A DNA stretch of 64,000 nucleotides from M3007 sp038327555 (GCA_038327555.1 JBBQLD010000001.1:7187-71186); one strand, 5' to 3'. Counted from the stretch's first letter, positions 53,676 to 62,607 are shown. Translations and numbers: made by a program. Notes: generated by a model not told the origin, from the letters alone.

Positions 53676-54676
53676 AGCGGATTACCTTAAAAAACAGCCT
53701 CCCGATCAAATATTTTCTATTGGCAAGAATGCCGATAGCATCAATTCTATTTGCTATTTGTTGCCTAGTACCGCCTGTAAATGCCCAAGTGGAACTTAGT
53801 GCTGACAGTAATCATGTTGAAACCGGGAATCCGCTCGTCTTCCATTTACGCCTCCCGATTACCTTGGGTAAACCGGACACTTTAAATTTTGAGGTTTGGG
53901 AAAGTTTCCTGCCACAACAAAACATTGTAAATCAAACAGCATGGCAGAAAGACGGTGAGTTTATCAGTAAAACACTCACGGTTCTTTTTTTCGATGCGGA
54001 TTCAATACTAATCCCACCGCTGCCCGTCGCACTCCGAAATGGAGATACAATTTATGCTAATCCACTCCAGGTTATCGTGACAGCCACCCCTTCACCTGAC
54101 GACCTGAACGATATGGCTAACATTAAAGAGATCCATCGCGAACCATCGGATTGGACGGATACTTTGCCTGGGGTGTTGGGCGCTTTGCTTGTGTTGGCCA
54201 TTCTGGGTCTGTTATTTTGGCTGGTAAAACGCAAAGCACAAGCCAAAATCCAAAGCCAGAATTTTGAAATTCCCCCACGCGAACTTGCCCTGAAAAAACT
54301 GAATGTGCTTACTCAAAAACAACTGACCGTCCATGGTTTTGTGAAAGAACACTACGCAGAGCTCACCTATATTCTTCGAGAATATTTGGAAAAAAGGTTT
54401 AGGATTCCCGCACTGGAATCCACGACGGAGGAGACGCTTGGGTATTTAAAAAACAGAGACATTGATGATTCGATGACCCAAAAACTCCAAATACTGCTTG
54501 AACAAGCTGATTTGGCCAAATTTGCCAAAATAATCCCGCCAGAATCCTTCCATACGGAGGCTTTGGAGCTTGCGAAAAAAATCATCCTGGAAACAAGCAC
54601 CGCGATAGAACCCCAAAACCCACCCCAGCAGCAGTCCTCAAATCCCCAAATCCCCAAATCACCAACCCCCCAATAA
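53672..54676 (+). CDS. Membrane-anchored BatD-like hypothetical protein
   Basis: 334 residues. An N-terminal hydrophobic segment (about residues 14-38, MPIASILFAICCLVPPVNA) is followed by an extracytoplasmic region, a second transmembrane helix at about 166-186 (GVLGALLVLAILGLLFWLV), and a cytoplasmic part with a helical segment (EHYAELTYILREYLEKRF). The C-terminal 20 residues are a low-complexity Pro/Gln/Ser tail. Overlaps the DUF58 stop and abuts BatA, consistent with the BatD position, but I do not recognise its family with certainty. Confidence 0.65.
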   Translation: MKRITLKNSLPIKYFLLARMPIASILFAICCLVPPVNAQVELSADSNHVETGNPLVFHLRLPITLGKPDTLNFEVWESFLPQQNIVNQTAWQKDGEFISKTLTVLFFDADSILIPPLPVALRNGDTIYANPLQVIVTATPSPDDLNDMANIKEIHREPSDWTDTLPGVLGALLVLAILGLLFWLVKRKAQAKIQSQNFEIPPRELALKKLNVLTQKQLTVHGFVKEHYAELTYILREYLEKRFRIPALESTTEETLGYLKNRDIDDSMTQKLQILLEQADLAKFAKIIPPESFHTEALELAKKIILETSTAIEPQNPPQQQSSNPQIPKSPTPQ

Positions 54677-55651
54677 ATGACCCTCGCCGATCCTTTTTGG
54701 CTCTTGCTGTTTGTACCCCTTGCGTGGCTAATCAGGCGAAGGGACGCAGGTATTTCGCTTCGAATGCCACAGCCAAATAGTCCGATGGAAAACCCCAGTT
54801 TTCGCACAAAAATTCGCAGTAAACTTCCCTGGTTGCGTTGGCTTGCATTGTTTTTGTTGGTTATTGCCTTGGCTCGGCCACAACGTAAATGGGAGGAAGA
54901 AAAAATTAAAGCGGATGCACTAGACATTGTCTTGAGTATGGATATATCACCGTCTATGCTCAGTAAAGACTTTGAACCGGATAGGCTTACTGTTGCAAAA
55001 ACCGTTGCAGCGGATTTTGTAGCCAAACGCCCGCATGACCGAATCGGTCTCGTTGCATTTTCTGCGGAAGCATTTACGCAGTGCCCGCTCACAACCGATC
55101 GCCGCGTGGTACAAACATTTATCAACGAACTAACCGTTGGCCGCTTGGATGATGGCACCGCCATAGGAATGGGGCTGGCTACTGCAGTGAATCGGTTAAA
55201 AGACAGTCCTTCACGAAGTAAAATTGTGGTACTACTCACGGACGGAGAAAATAACGCAGGATATATTGCACCGCTTAAAGCAGCAGAAATAGCCCAGACA
55301 CTTGGTGTTCGAGTTTATACGGTTGGAATTGGTACGGAGGGTGTGGTGGTGTCGCCGGCGCAGCGAAACCCGGATGGTTCCTATTCATTTGCGCCTCGGT
55401 TTATGAAATTTGATACGCAGTTGTTGGAAGAAATTGCAGCTACTACGGGTGGTAAATTTTACCGGGCCTTTTCAGCGCGAGATTTAGAGGCAATTTATGC
55501 AGAAATTGACCGCCTCGAAAAAACAAAAATCGAGGTAAGTACCGTTCGACGTACCACCGACTATTTCCACTGGTTTATCGGTGCCGCAGTTGTTTTGCTT
55601 TTAATAGAAATTTTGGGCATCTGGGGAATATTTCGCTCCGTAACGCCTTGA
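54677..55651 (+). CDS. BatA-like von Willebrand A membrane protein
   Basis: 324 residues: an N-terminal helix pair (about residues 5-65) and a vWA domain (about 80-285) with an intact MIDAS motif D88-I-S-P-S92 (DISPSM) and a C-terminal helix (about 290-312). BatA-type proteins lie in the inner membrane with the vWA domain on the outside. It starts directly after the preceding stop (0-base gap). The operon appears to be DUF58, BatD-like, BatA; the usual MoxR and BatB/C genes are absent here. Confidence 0.9.
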   Translation: MTLADPFWLLLFVPLAWLIRRRDAGISLRMPQPNSPMENPSFRTKIRSKLPWLRWLALFLLVIALARPQRKWEEEKIKADALDIVLSMDISPSMLSKDFEPDRLTVAKTVAADFVAKRPHDRIGLVAFSAEAFTQCPLTTDRRVVQTFINELTVGRLDDGTAIGMGLATAVNRLKDSPSRSKIVVLLTDGENNAGYIAPLKAAEIAQTLGVRVYTVGIGTEGVVVSPAQRNPDGSYSFAPRFMKFDTQLLEEIAATTGGKFYRAFSARDLEAIYAEIDRLEKTKIEVSTVRRTTDYFHWFIGAAVVLLLIEILGIWGIFRSVTP

Positions 55652-55661
55652 TTTATAAAAC

Positions 55662-55701
55662 AAAAAGTTCCAAGCGATACAATGACCACTTGGAACTTTT
55701 T
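55662..55701. terminator. Bidirectional intrinsic terminator
   Basis: A perfect 13-bp stem AAAAAGTTCCAAG/CTTGGAACTTTTT (55662-55674 with 55689-55701). It lies between the convergent batA-like and TPR genes, with A and T runs on both sides. Confidence 0.9.
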
Positions 55702-55719
55702 ACTTGGAATTTGATACGA

Positions 55720-56562
55720 TTAACCTTTCGCCATTTTCTCACATTCCGCTAATAAGAACTCAGCCTTTGGGCGGAAACGAATATTTGGGTCGTTGTCAGA
55801 GAAAGAGCGTTGAAGGAAGAGTTTTAGCTCAATTATTGCCGCAGCGTAGCGTTTTGCGTGGAAGAGACAATCCGCTTTGCGCAAGCGGGCCAACCAGTAA
55901 ATGGGTTGCACAGCCAGCGAGCGGTCAATGGTATTCTGAAAATCAAGAATGGCACTATCCCACTCATTTTTCAGCATATTCACCTTGCCACGGCCAAAAT
56001 AAGGCTCGGGGTTGTGTGCATAAATCGCAATGCTTTTAGTGAAGTCATACAATGCGTCGTTGTAGTTTTTAAGTTTGTAATTCACATAACCACGACGTTC
56101 GTAAGCAAGTGCATTGCGCTCATATTTTTCGATGGCATTGGTAAGTGCTTCGGAAGCTTGCTCCATACCGCCTTGCTGCACGAGTTCGCAACCACGCAGG
56201 TATTCGGTTACCGCAACCTTATCGGTTTTGGGCTCAATAAGGTGCTGATCAAGTACTTTACCGCCAGCAACCCACCACGCGCCAACATTGCCTGCGAGGG
56301 CATATTGCGCTACTTCGTAGAGCAATGCAGTAGTACTGCGCCAGCGTTTTTGTGAACTCATTAGTGTTTGCTGAGGCACGGTGAGCGAGTAGCCCTCTTC
56401 ACTGAAGATTTGCTCTGCTGTGAACAAGACATCAGATTTGAAGTAGGTATCCACACGGGTATTCCAGTGCTTCAACACCATATCATAGGCTCTTTGTGAA
56501 CCAAATTCAAGGCGGCCTCTGAAAACCACCTTTAGCTGTAATGCTTGCTGCTGTAGAGTCAT
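55720..56562 (-). CDS. TPR-containing hypothetical protein
   Basis: 280 residues with tetratricopeptide-type repeats in the middle to C-terminal part (AYERRGYVNYKLKNYNDALYD; PYFGRGKVNMLKNEWDSAILD; YWLARLRKADCLFHAKRY). No signal peptide is evident. Probably a soluble cytoplasmic adaptor; partner unknown. The gene is preceded by a long gene-free region and shares a terminator with batA. Confidence 0.75.
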   Translation of the reverse strand: MTLQQQALQLKVVFRGRLEFGSQRAYDMVLKHWNTRVDTYFKSDVLFTAEQIFSEEGYSLTVPQQTLMSSQKRWRSTTALLYEVAQYALAGNVGAWWVAGGKVLDQHLIEPKTDKVAVTEYLRGCELVQQGGMEQASEALTNAIEKYERNALAYERRGYVNYKLKNYNDALYDFTKSIAIYAHNPEPYFGRGKVNMLKNEWDSAILDFQNTIDRSLAVQPIYWLARLRKADCLFHAKRYAAAIIELKLFLQRSFSDNDPNIRFRPKAEFLLAECEKMAKG

Positions 56563-57107
56563 CCTGCTTGCTGTTTTTGCTTATGAATCGTTTTCAATTG
56601 GCGGGCTGTATGGATAGCTGATTCTCCAAAGGTATTGTGCAAATCTCCACACAAACCAAATTAGCGCAGACTGTGATGTGCTTTTACAAACAGGAGTAAG
56701 GGGGCTTACATAACCTGTTGAAAAAGGACTAACGCTGCTTTAAACAACACAGTTAAGGTGTGTGTTGTTGCATGCTAAATACACGAAATCGTTGAATTAT
56801 ACCCTACTGATAAGATAGCCAGGATGGAATGCGATTAAAATTCCCAGCTATTTAAGGTCTGCTTTCCCAAAAGCAGTAACAAAGGTGCCAAATTCTTCCT
56901 GGCTAAACAAGCGAATAGACATATTTCTATAAAAAATATTTTTTGTTTTAAAGCACTTAAAACAAATTAATGTTTATCTGCAAGGCAAATTAAGAAGGCC
57001 AAACAAAATAATAAAAACAAAAAAGACTAAAATACAAAAGGCCCATTTTGCATAATCTGCAAAATGGGCCTTTTTGTATTGGTAAATGTTCTTAGGAACG
57101 GGCAAAT
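56563..57107. other. 545-bp gene-free region with hairpins
   Basis: Contains a hairpin with 9-bp arms (AACAACACA at 56743-56751 with TGTGTTGTT at 56761-56769), AT-rich DNA around 56880-57030 with few G or C, and the dnaN terminator at 57031-57080. A promoter for the minus-strand TPR gene must lie here. I see no ORF of significance. A small RNA is possible but not shown. Confidence 0.45.
57031..57080 (-). terminator. Terminator after dnaN
   Basis: A strong stem: AATACAAAAGGCCCATTTTGC (57031-57051) pairs with 57059-57080, with a one-base bulge in the A/T run and a short loop. It is 28 bases past the dnaN stop. Confidence 0.8.
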
Positions 57108-58226
57108 TCAGTTATTTAGCATTACAGGCATTACCAGCATCAAAATGTCACGGTCATTGCTATTCTCTTCTACGGGGGTAAGGATGCCCGCTCGACTTGG
57201 GCTGCTAAATTCCATCTGGACTTCATCGGAATCTAGAATACCAAGCATTTCCGCAAGAAACCGGGCATTGAAGGCTATTTTCATAGGAGCCCCATTGTAG
57301 GTGCAGGGGATTTGCTCGGTGGCCTCGTTGGAAAAATCGAGGTCTTGCGCACTGACCGTCAAGCTTTTGTCCGTGAGTTCAAACACCACCTGATTCGTGG
57401 TTTTGTTGGCATAAATGGCGATGCGCTTCAACGAATTTTGGAAGTCGCTGCGGTTCGCTGTCATGTTGTTTGGGTTGTCTATCGGGATGACGGCGTTGTA
57501 GTCCGGGTAACGGGCGTCAATAAGTCTGCAAACAAGTTTCATACCACCAAAGGCAAAAAAGGCATTGGCTTTATTGAAAGAAATCACCACCCCTTCTCCG
57601 CCTGGAAGGGCATTTTTTAGCAGGTTTAAGGCTTTTTTAGGTATTATGAAGGTGGTGCTTACTTCACCTGCGAGATGGTGGGTGCTGTATTTCACGAGTT
57701 TGTGTGCATCCGTGGCAACACAGGTCAATTTGTCATTTTCGATTTGGAAATACACTCCAGTCATGGCGGGCCGAAGCTCATCAGCGGAGGTAGCGAATAC
57801 CGTATTATTTATAGCATCAAGCAAATATTTGCTATTAATTTTCACCGTATCTACACCATCTGGTTCGGGAATATTTGGAAATTCCTCTCCGTTTTCTCCT
57901 GCTAGTTTATATTTACCATACGAGGAGGTAATCTCAATATTCCAATTTTCTGGATTTACATTGAAGGTGATCGGCTGCTGCGGCAGGGCCTTAAGCGTAT
58001 CGAGTAAAATTTTGGCGGGAACAGCCACCGAGAAATTGTCGTCAGCCAGCACTTCAATGGTCGTGGAGATGCTAGTTTCCAGATCTGTGGCAGCAATTGT
58101 AAGTTTTTTGTCTTCGATTTTGAAAAGAAAATCCTCCAATATGGGCAACACAGGGTTGGAGCCGATGGCGCCATTGGCTATTTGGATTTGCTTAAGGAGT
58201 TCAGAAGAGGAGACGCTAAATTTCAT
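57108..58226 (-). CDS. dnaN: DNA polymerase III beta subunit (sliding clamp)
   Basis: 372 residues, the three-domain clamp that encircles DNA. Typical stretches: SSSELLKQIQIANGAIGSNP near the N-terminus, RPAMTGVYFQI, DARYPDYNAVIP and SRAGILTPVEE near the C-terminus. It stands alone, about 29 kb from the DnaA-box cluster, not in a dnaA-dnaN operon. A TACTTTTG -7 box on the minus strand is at 58294-58301. Confidence 0.96.
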   Translation of the reverse strand: MKFSVSSSELLKQIQIANGAIGSNPVLPILEDFLFKIEDKKLTIAATDLETSISTTIEVLADDNFSVAVPAKILLDTLKALPQQPITFNVNPENWNIEITSSYGKYKLAGENGEEFPNIPEPDGVDTVKINSKYLLDAINNTVFATSADELRPAMTGVYFQIENDKLTCVATDAHKLVKYSTHHLAGEVSTTFIIPKKALNLLKNALPGGEGVVISFNKANAFFAFGGMKLVCRLIDARYPDYNAVIPIDNPNNMTANRSDFQNSLKRIAIYANKTTNQVVFELTDKSLTVSAQDLDFSNEATEQIPCTYNGAPMKIAFNARFLAEMLGILDSDEVQMEFSSPSRAGILTPVEENSNDRDILMLVMPVMLNN

Positions 58227-58293
58227 CGAAAGGAGTGTTTGAGTCTTGGGCGTTTTAGAATACTAAATGCCTAAGGGCTAGAAAATCAGACAG

Positions 58294-58301
58294 CAAAAGT
58301 A
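58294..58301 (-). promoter_or_regulatory. Candidate -7 box (TACTTTTG on minus) for dnaN
   Basis: Exact TAnnTTTG match on the minus strand, 67 bases upstream of the dnaN start. A TTG-type -33 element at 19-21 bases is not seen. Confidence 0.5.
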
Positions 58302-58341
58302 ACGGCTTATGGTGGGGTATTTTTTTAAAGAAATTAACAAA

Positions 58342-58372
58342 TTGTGGAAAAAACGAAGAAAATCTACCTTTG
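58342..58372 (+). promoter_or_regulatory. Bacteroidota-type promoter of the M16 gene (TTG-N20-TACCTTTG)
   Basis: TTG at 58342-58344 and TACCTTTG at 58365-58372 with a 20-base spacer: the best full match to the TTG-N19-21-TAnnTTTG consensus in the window. It starts about 100 bases before the M16 ATG and is divergent from the dnaN promoter. Confidence 0.65.
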
Positions 58373-58474
58373 CCCTCTTTTTTGTACTCGGATTCAGGGT
58401 AGTTTAAGCACTCGTGCCTAAAACTTGGCAATCTTTGCCCCCAAAGCACCCATTTATTAACACAAACACATAAA

Positions 58475-59761
58475 ATGCTCAACCGAAAAACCGCCCCCGA
58501 AATCTATGAGGTGAGTCATCTTACGCTGCCGCGACCGGAAGTAATGTACTTGGATAATGGAATTCCGGTTTACATACTGGATTTTCCAGGGCAGGAGATT
58601 GTAAAGATTGAGGCTGTGTTTCGCACCGGACGCCCGGAAGAAGAAAAGCGGTTGGCCGCTCGAGCTACAGCCAGACTTTTGCGCGATGGTACGCTGCAAA
58701 AATCAGGCGCGGAAATCGCAGAACATCTTGATTTTTATGGGGCATCCGTGACCATACCCACCAATTTAGACACCACAAGCTTTGTCCTTTTTTCCTTAAA
58801 AAAGTATGCCCACGAGGTAATACCGACTTTTGCTGAAATGCTTCTGTCGCCGTCGTTTCCCGAAGATGAGCTTGAAAATTTCCGCCGAACAAACATCCAA
58901 GAACTGCTGGTTGAACTTGAAAAAGGAGAAACTGTAGCCTATAGAAAAGTGACCGAGCTAATCTTTGGGGAGCACCATCCGTATGGATATAACTCTATGC
59001 CAGAGGATTACACAGCGATTCAACGAGCAGACCTTCAACATTTTTTCGATACTTGGTATACCCCCTCAAATTGCCTGCTTTTTGCCAGCGGGCGTATTGA
59101 TGAAGAAATTTTTGGTATGCTAAATCAGCATCTTGGACAAAAAAACAGCACAGCAATGACGAGGATTGGGGCCTCAATGGAAGAAAAGTACCCGCCAGCC
59201 CTTAAACCGTCGTCGTATACTGTTCATGTTCCTTTACCAAGCTCGCTTCAGACGGCTATAAAGATTGGTCGCAAACTTTTTGACCGAACTCATCCAGATT
59301 TCAACGGGCTTGTGGTGTTGAATACGCTGCTTGGCGGTTATTTTGGCTCCAGGCTGATGACTAACATTCGCGAAAAAAAGGGCTTCACGTACAATATTTA
59401 CTCTTCTGTGGATGCTTATGCGCTTGATGGTTGTCTCTATATCGCTACGGAGGTTAGTCCAGAAAAGTCGGCTGCCGCAGTACGGGCTATTTTCAGAGAA
59501 CTGAAAAAACTCCGCGAAACACCTGTCCCGGAAGAGGAACTTAGTATGGTGCGTAACTACATTTTAGGTATGTTACTCAACGGGTTAGATGGCCCCATTA
59601 ATAGTTCAGATATGGTGCGCAACCAGATTGTGGAGTACCAATCTCCTGAAAATTTTGAGACACTGGTTCAGACGGTTCGAAGCATTACTGCCGATTCGCT
59701 TCAATCGTTGGCGCAGCAGTATCTACAACAGAAAGACTTTTGGGTGGTTACAGTGGGGTAG
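58475..59761 (+). CDS. M16 peptidase homologue without the zinc motif
   Basis: 428 residues in the M16 (pitrilysin/insulinase) fold, two homologous halves. The N-terminal region where active members carry HxxEH reads GRPEEEKRLAARATARLLRDG, with no His, so it should be a non-catalytic subunit; the R/Y-type substrate-binding pair is kept (GGYFGSRLMTNIREKKGF). In many Bacteroidota the inactive subunit pairs with an active M16 gene next door, but none is seen here. No signal peptide. Confidence 0.8.
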   Translation: MLNRKTAPEIYEVSHLTLPRPEVMYLDNGIPVYILDFPGQEIVKIEAVFRTGRPEEEKRLAARATARLLRDGTLQKSGAEIAEHLDFYGASVTIPTNLDTTSFVLFSLKKYAHEVIPTFAEMLLSPSFPEDELENFRRTNIQELLVELEKGETVAYRKVTELIFGEHHPYGYNSMPEDYTAIQRADLQHFFDTWYTPSNCLLFASGRIDEEIFGMLNQHLGQKNSTAMTRIGASMEEKYPPALKPSSYTVHVPLPSSLQTAIKIGRKLFDRTHPDFNGLVVLNTLLGGYFGSRLMTNIREKKGFTYNIYSSVDAYALDGCLYIATEVSPEKSAAAVRAIFRELKKLRETPVPEEELSMVRNYILGMLLNGLDGPINSSDMVRNQIVEYQSPENFETLVQTVRSITADSLQSLAQQYLQQKDFWVVTVG

Positions 59762-59844
59762 AGCATTCACAGAAACAATTATTTCATTAGTACTTATCAA
59801 AATTTAAAGCATTTATTTGGCAAAAAAATCCCCATAAATCTGCT

Positions 59845-59852
59845 TACTTTTG
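59845..59852 (+). promoter_or_regulatory. Candidate -7 box (TACTTTTG) for mreB
   Basis: Exact TAnnTTTG, 55 bases before the mreB TTG start. TTTG at 59816-59819 gives a 25-base spacer, longer than usual. Confidence 0.45.
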
Positions 59853-59907
59853 CGCACTTTTTTGTGCAAATCCGATTTGACTCACATTTAATAAATAGCC
59901 CAATATT

Positions 59908-60942
59908 TTGTTCAATCTCTTCAAACTTTTCAAGCAAGAACTAGCCGTTGACCTCGGAACGGCCAACACGCTCATCATGGTAGACGATATCGTGGTAGTA
60001 GATGAGCCATCAATCGTGGCAATGGATCGTGCGACCAAACAAACCATAGCTGTAGGCCATCGTGCCATGCAGATGCACGAAAAAACACACGAAAACATCA
60101 AAACGGTGCGACCGCTCAAAGATGGCGTGATTGCTGACTTCCAGGCCGCTGAAGCCATGATTCAGGGCATGATAAAAATGGTGGGCCGGCGTCGGAATAT
60201 GTTTAGCCACCTCAAAATGGTAATTTGTATTCCAAGCGGTATCACAGAGGTGGAAAAACGGGCGGTATTTGATTCTGCTGACCACGTCGATAGCAAGGAG
60301 ACGTACCTCATACACGAGCCCATGGCCGCAGCACTTGGCATTGGCCTCAATATTGAGGAACCTATTGGAAATATGATCATTGACATCGGTGGGGGTACTA
60401 CGGAAATTGCCGTTATAGCATTGTCAGGCATCGTGTGCGATCAAAGTATCCGTATTGCTGGGGATGAATTGACCAACGATATCATGAATTACATGAAGCG
60501 CGAGCATAATATCCTCATTGGCGAGCGCACTTCAGAACAGATTAAAATTCATGTAGGCTCTGCCCTCCATGAACTCGACAATCCGCCACCAGATTATGCT
60601 GTAAATGGCCGCGACTTAATGACGGGCATACCTAAGCAAATTAAAATTGGATATCAGGAAGTGGCTTACGCACTCGACAAAAGCATTAGCAAAATTGAAG
60701 ATGCGGTACTTCGCGCCCTTGAGCTCACACCACCAGAATTAGCCTCTGACATTTATAAAACCGGGCTTTATCTAACTGGGGGCGGGGCACTACTCCGTGG
60801 CCTTGATAAGCGTCTGGAGTCAAAGACAAAACTGAATGTTCATGTAGCAGATGATCCGCTACGTGCAGTAGTGCGTGGCACAGGTATGGCACTCCGAAAT
60901 ACCCATCAATATTCATTCCTGATTGATCGCAAAAGCGTGTAA
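59908..60942 (+). CDS. mreB: Rod shape-determining protein MreB
   Basis: 344 residues, actin-like filament protein that guides lateral wall synthesis. Phosphate-1 motif DLGTANTLI, phosphate-2 DIGGGTTEIAV, and the LTGGGALLRGLD connect/adenosine segment are intact. It begins with TTG (TTG TTC AAT CTC): the ATG alternatives are far inside the conserved fold, so TTG is the start. mreC and mreD follow after a 202-bp repeat region, then mrdA. Confidence 0.96.
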   Translation: MFNLFKLFKQELAVDLGTANTLIMVDDIVVVDEPSIVAMDRATKQTIAVGHRAMQMHEKTHENIKTVRPLKDGVIADFQAAEAMIQGMIKMVGRRRNMFSHLKMVICIPSGITEVEKRAVFDSADHVDSKETYLIHEPMAAALGIGLNIEEPIGNMIIDIGGGTTEIAVIALSGIVCDQSIRIAGDELTNDIMNYMKREHNILIGERTSEQIKIHVGSALHELDNPPPDYAVNGRDLMTGIPKQIKIGYQEVAYALDKSISKIEDAVLRALELTPPELASDIYKTGLYLTGGGALLRGLDKRLESKTKLNVHVADDPLRAVVRGTGMALRNTHQYSFLIDRKSV

Positions 60943-60945
60943 TTT

Positions 60946-61138
60946 AACTATGAACTAGGAAGTATAAACTATGAAGTATGATGTATGAACTATGATGTAA
61001 TTTTTGAGGGCAGGTGGACTTCCAATTCCCCAAGCTATGTCATAGTTCATACTTCATAGTTCATACATCATACTTCATAGTTCATACTTCATAGTTCATA
61101 CATCATACTTCATACTTCATACATCATACTTCATAGTT
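60946..61138. repeat. Short ATGAAGTATGA-type simple repeats between mreB and mreC
   Basis: Left block 60946-61000 has units such as ATGAAGTATGATGTATGAAC; right block 61040-61138 has the complementary words (TTCATACTTCATAG, TTCATACATCATAC) in many near-identical copies. Together they form a long, imperfect inverted arrangement covering almost the whole mreB-mreC gap. Typical of the simple repeats seen in this phylum's intergenic DNA. Confidence 0.85.
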
Positions 61139-61144
61139 CTTCCC

Positions 61145-62032
61145 ATGGGTCGCCTACTACAACTTCTGCTTCGCAATGGGGGCTTCGTGACATTCCTGCT
61201 TGTAGAGTTGGGGTGTTTTGCCATCATGGTGAATTTCAATGGGCGACAAGGCGAAATCTGGGCAAATACAACTGGAATCTTTGGTGGTCGAGCGCTAGAA
61301 AAGCGACAAATGGCATCCGACTACTTTAGTCTTTACGAAACGGCAGATAGTCTTGCACATGTTGTAGACAGTCTCCAGGCACGCCTTTCGAATGCACGAC
61401 AAATGCAAGTGCCTGTTCGCGACACTTTTTTTCTTGTCAATTACGATTCGCTCTCCAAAACAGACTCTGTACGGCGCAAAACGGTACGACCCCAATATGG
61501 GTTTATTACCGCAAAAGCCATTAAAAACTCGATCTCTGGGGCTAATAACTGGGTGATCATCAACCGGGGCACCCATGATGGTATTCAACCAGATATGGCT
61601 GTGGTCAGTCCGGCAGGTATTGTGGGTATTGTTCGGCATGTGAGTTCCAACTTCTCCTTAGTGATGTCAGTGTTGCACCAACAAGCCAAAATATCGGTCT
61701 CGTTGCCGAATCAGAAAAATGCTTTTGGTTCGCTAACCTGGGAGGGCGGAAATCCAAGTCAGATGACCTTACGCTACATTCCGCAGCATTTTGTAGTGAA
61801 AGAAAATGAGCCGGTTGTAACAAGCGGATACTCCCTGATGTTTCCTCAAGGCCATCCTGTTGGTACAGTGATCGGCGTACCTAAAGCCGACCCTGAAAAC
61901 CCCTACTTTTTGGAAATCAACGTAAGACTTAGTCAAGACATGTCTACTGTGCGAGATGTAGCGGTGGTTTACAATTTGTTCGGCCCGGAATTAGATAGCT
62001 TACAACTAAAAATTAGTAGCAATGAACGGTAG
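61145..62032 (+). CDS. mreC: Rod shape-determining protein MreC
   Basis: 295 residues: one N-terminal membrane segment (TFLLVELGCFAIMV), a coiled-coil-like part (LAHVVDSLQARLSNARQM), then two beta-barrel domains (IINRGTHDGIQPDMAVVSPAGIVG; VTSGYSLMFPQGHPVGTVIG). Periplasmic scaffold of the elongasome that links MreB to PBP2. The leader is almost entirely repeat DNA. It overlaps mreD by 11 bases. Confidence 0.93.
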   Translation: MGRLLQLLLRNGGFVTFLLVELGCFAIMVNFNGRQGEIWANTTGIFGGRALEKRQMASDYFSLYETADSLAHVVDSLQARLSNARQMQVPVRDTFFLVNYDSLSKTDSVRRKTVRPQYGFITAKAIKNSISGANNWVIINRGTHDGIQPDMAVVSPAGIVGIVRHVSSNFSLVMSVLHQQAKISVSLPNQKNAFGSLTWEGGNPSQMTLRYIPQHFVVKENEPVVTSGYSLMFPQGHPVGTVIGVPKADPENPYFLEINVRLSQDMSTVRDVAVVYNLFGPELDSLQLKISSNER

Positions 62033-62543
62033 CAGTATCTATCCACATATTCTGCGATTTATTGGGTTGGTGGCACTGCAGTCGTTGCTGCTCAATCAAA
62101 TGACCTTAAGTGTTGGACCGTATTTTAATGTACTGCTCTATCCCTTATTCATTCTTTTTTTGCCCCTGCAAATGCCTACTCCATACCTGATACTTTTGGG
62201 CTTTACCGTAGGAATGGCTGTTGATGCTACAGTGCCTTCCTGGGGGGTACATGCAAGTGCTGGAGCTTTTAGCGGATTCATAAGAAGTCTTGCATTTTTG
62301 CCCTTTGCGCCCAAAGGAGGCTTTTCGCCCAAAGACCCAATTTTTGCTCCTGCGCACATGGGCTGGCAGACGTTCATTAATGGCACGGCACTATTTATGG
62401 CGGCGCACATATTTTGGTATTTTTCGTTCAGTTATTTCGCACCAGTTTTTGCTGGGGAAATTTTGAAAAAAACCTTAGCAGCCTGGTTGCTGACCATGTT
62501 ATTTGTAGCACTTTACGCTATGATGTTTAATCCGAAGAAATAA
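62022..62543 (+). CDS. mreD: Rod shape-determining protein MreD (probable)
   Basis: 173 residues, mostly membrane helices (FIGLVALQSLLLNQMTLSVG; LYPLFILFLPLQMPTPY; LILLGFTVGMAVDATVPSW; GTALFMAAHIFWYFSFSY; TLAAWLLTMLFVALYAMM). Position between mreC and mrdA supports MreD, which is poorly conserved in sequence. Start overlaps the end of mreC, implying translational coupling. Confidence 0.85.
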   Translation: MNGSSIYPHILRFIGLVALQSLLLNQMTLSVGPYFNVLLYPLFILFLPLQMPTPYLILLGFTVGMAVDATVPSWGVHASAGAFSGFIRSLAFLPFAPKGGFSPKDPIFAPAHMGWQTFINGTALFMAAHIFWYFSFSYFAPVFAGEILKKTLAAWLLTMLFVALYAMMFNPKK

Positions 62544-62607
62544 ATGTTGGCCCTTAAATTTCACCAGGCGTCAAAAGCCAAGCCTCAACGGTAAAAAGCT
62601 AGCAAAC

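Noticed and set aside
57108..58226. dnaN as a sign that oriC is here
   Set aside because: No DnaA-box cluster is next to dnaN; the cluster lies at 28.4-28.8 kb.
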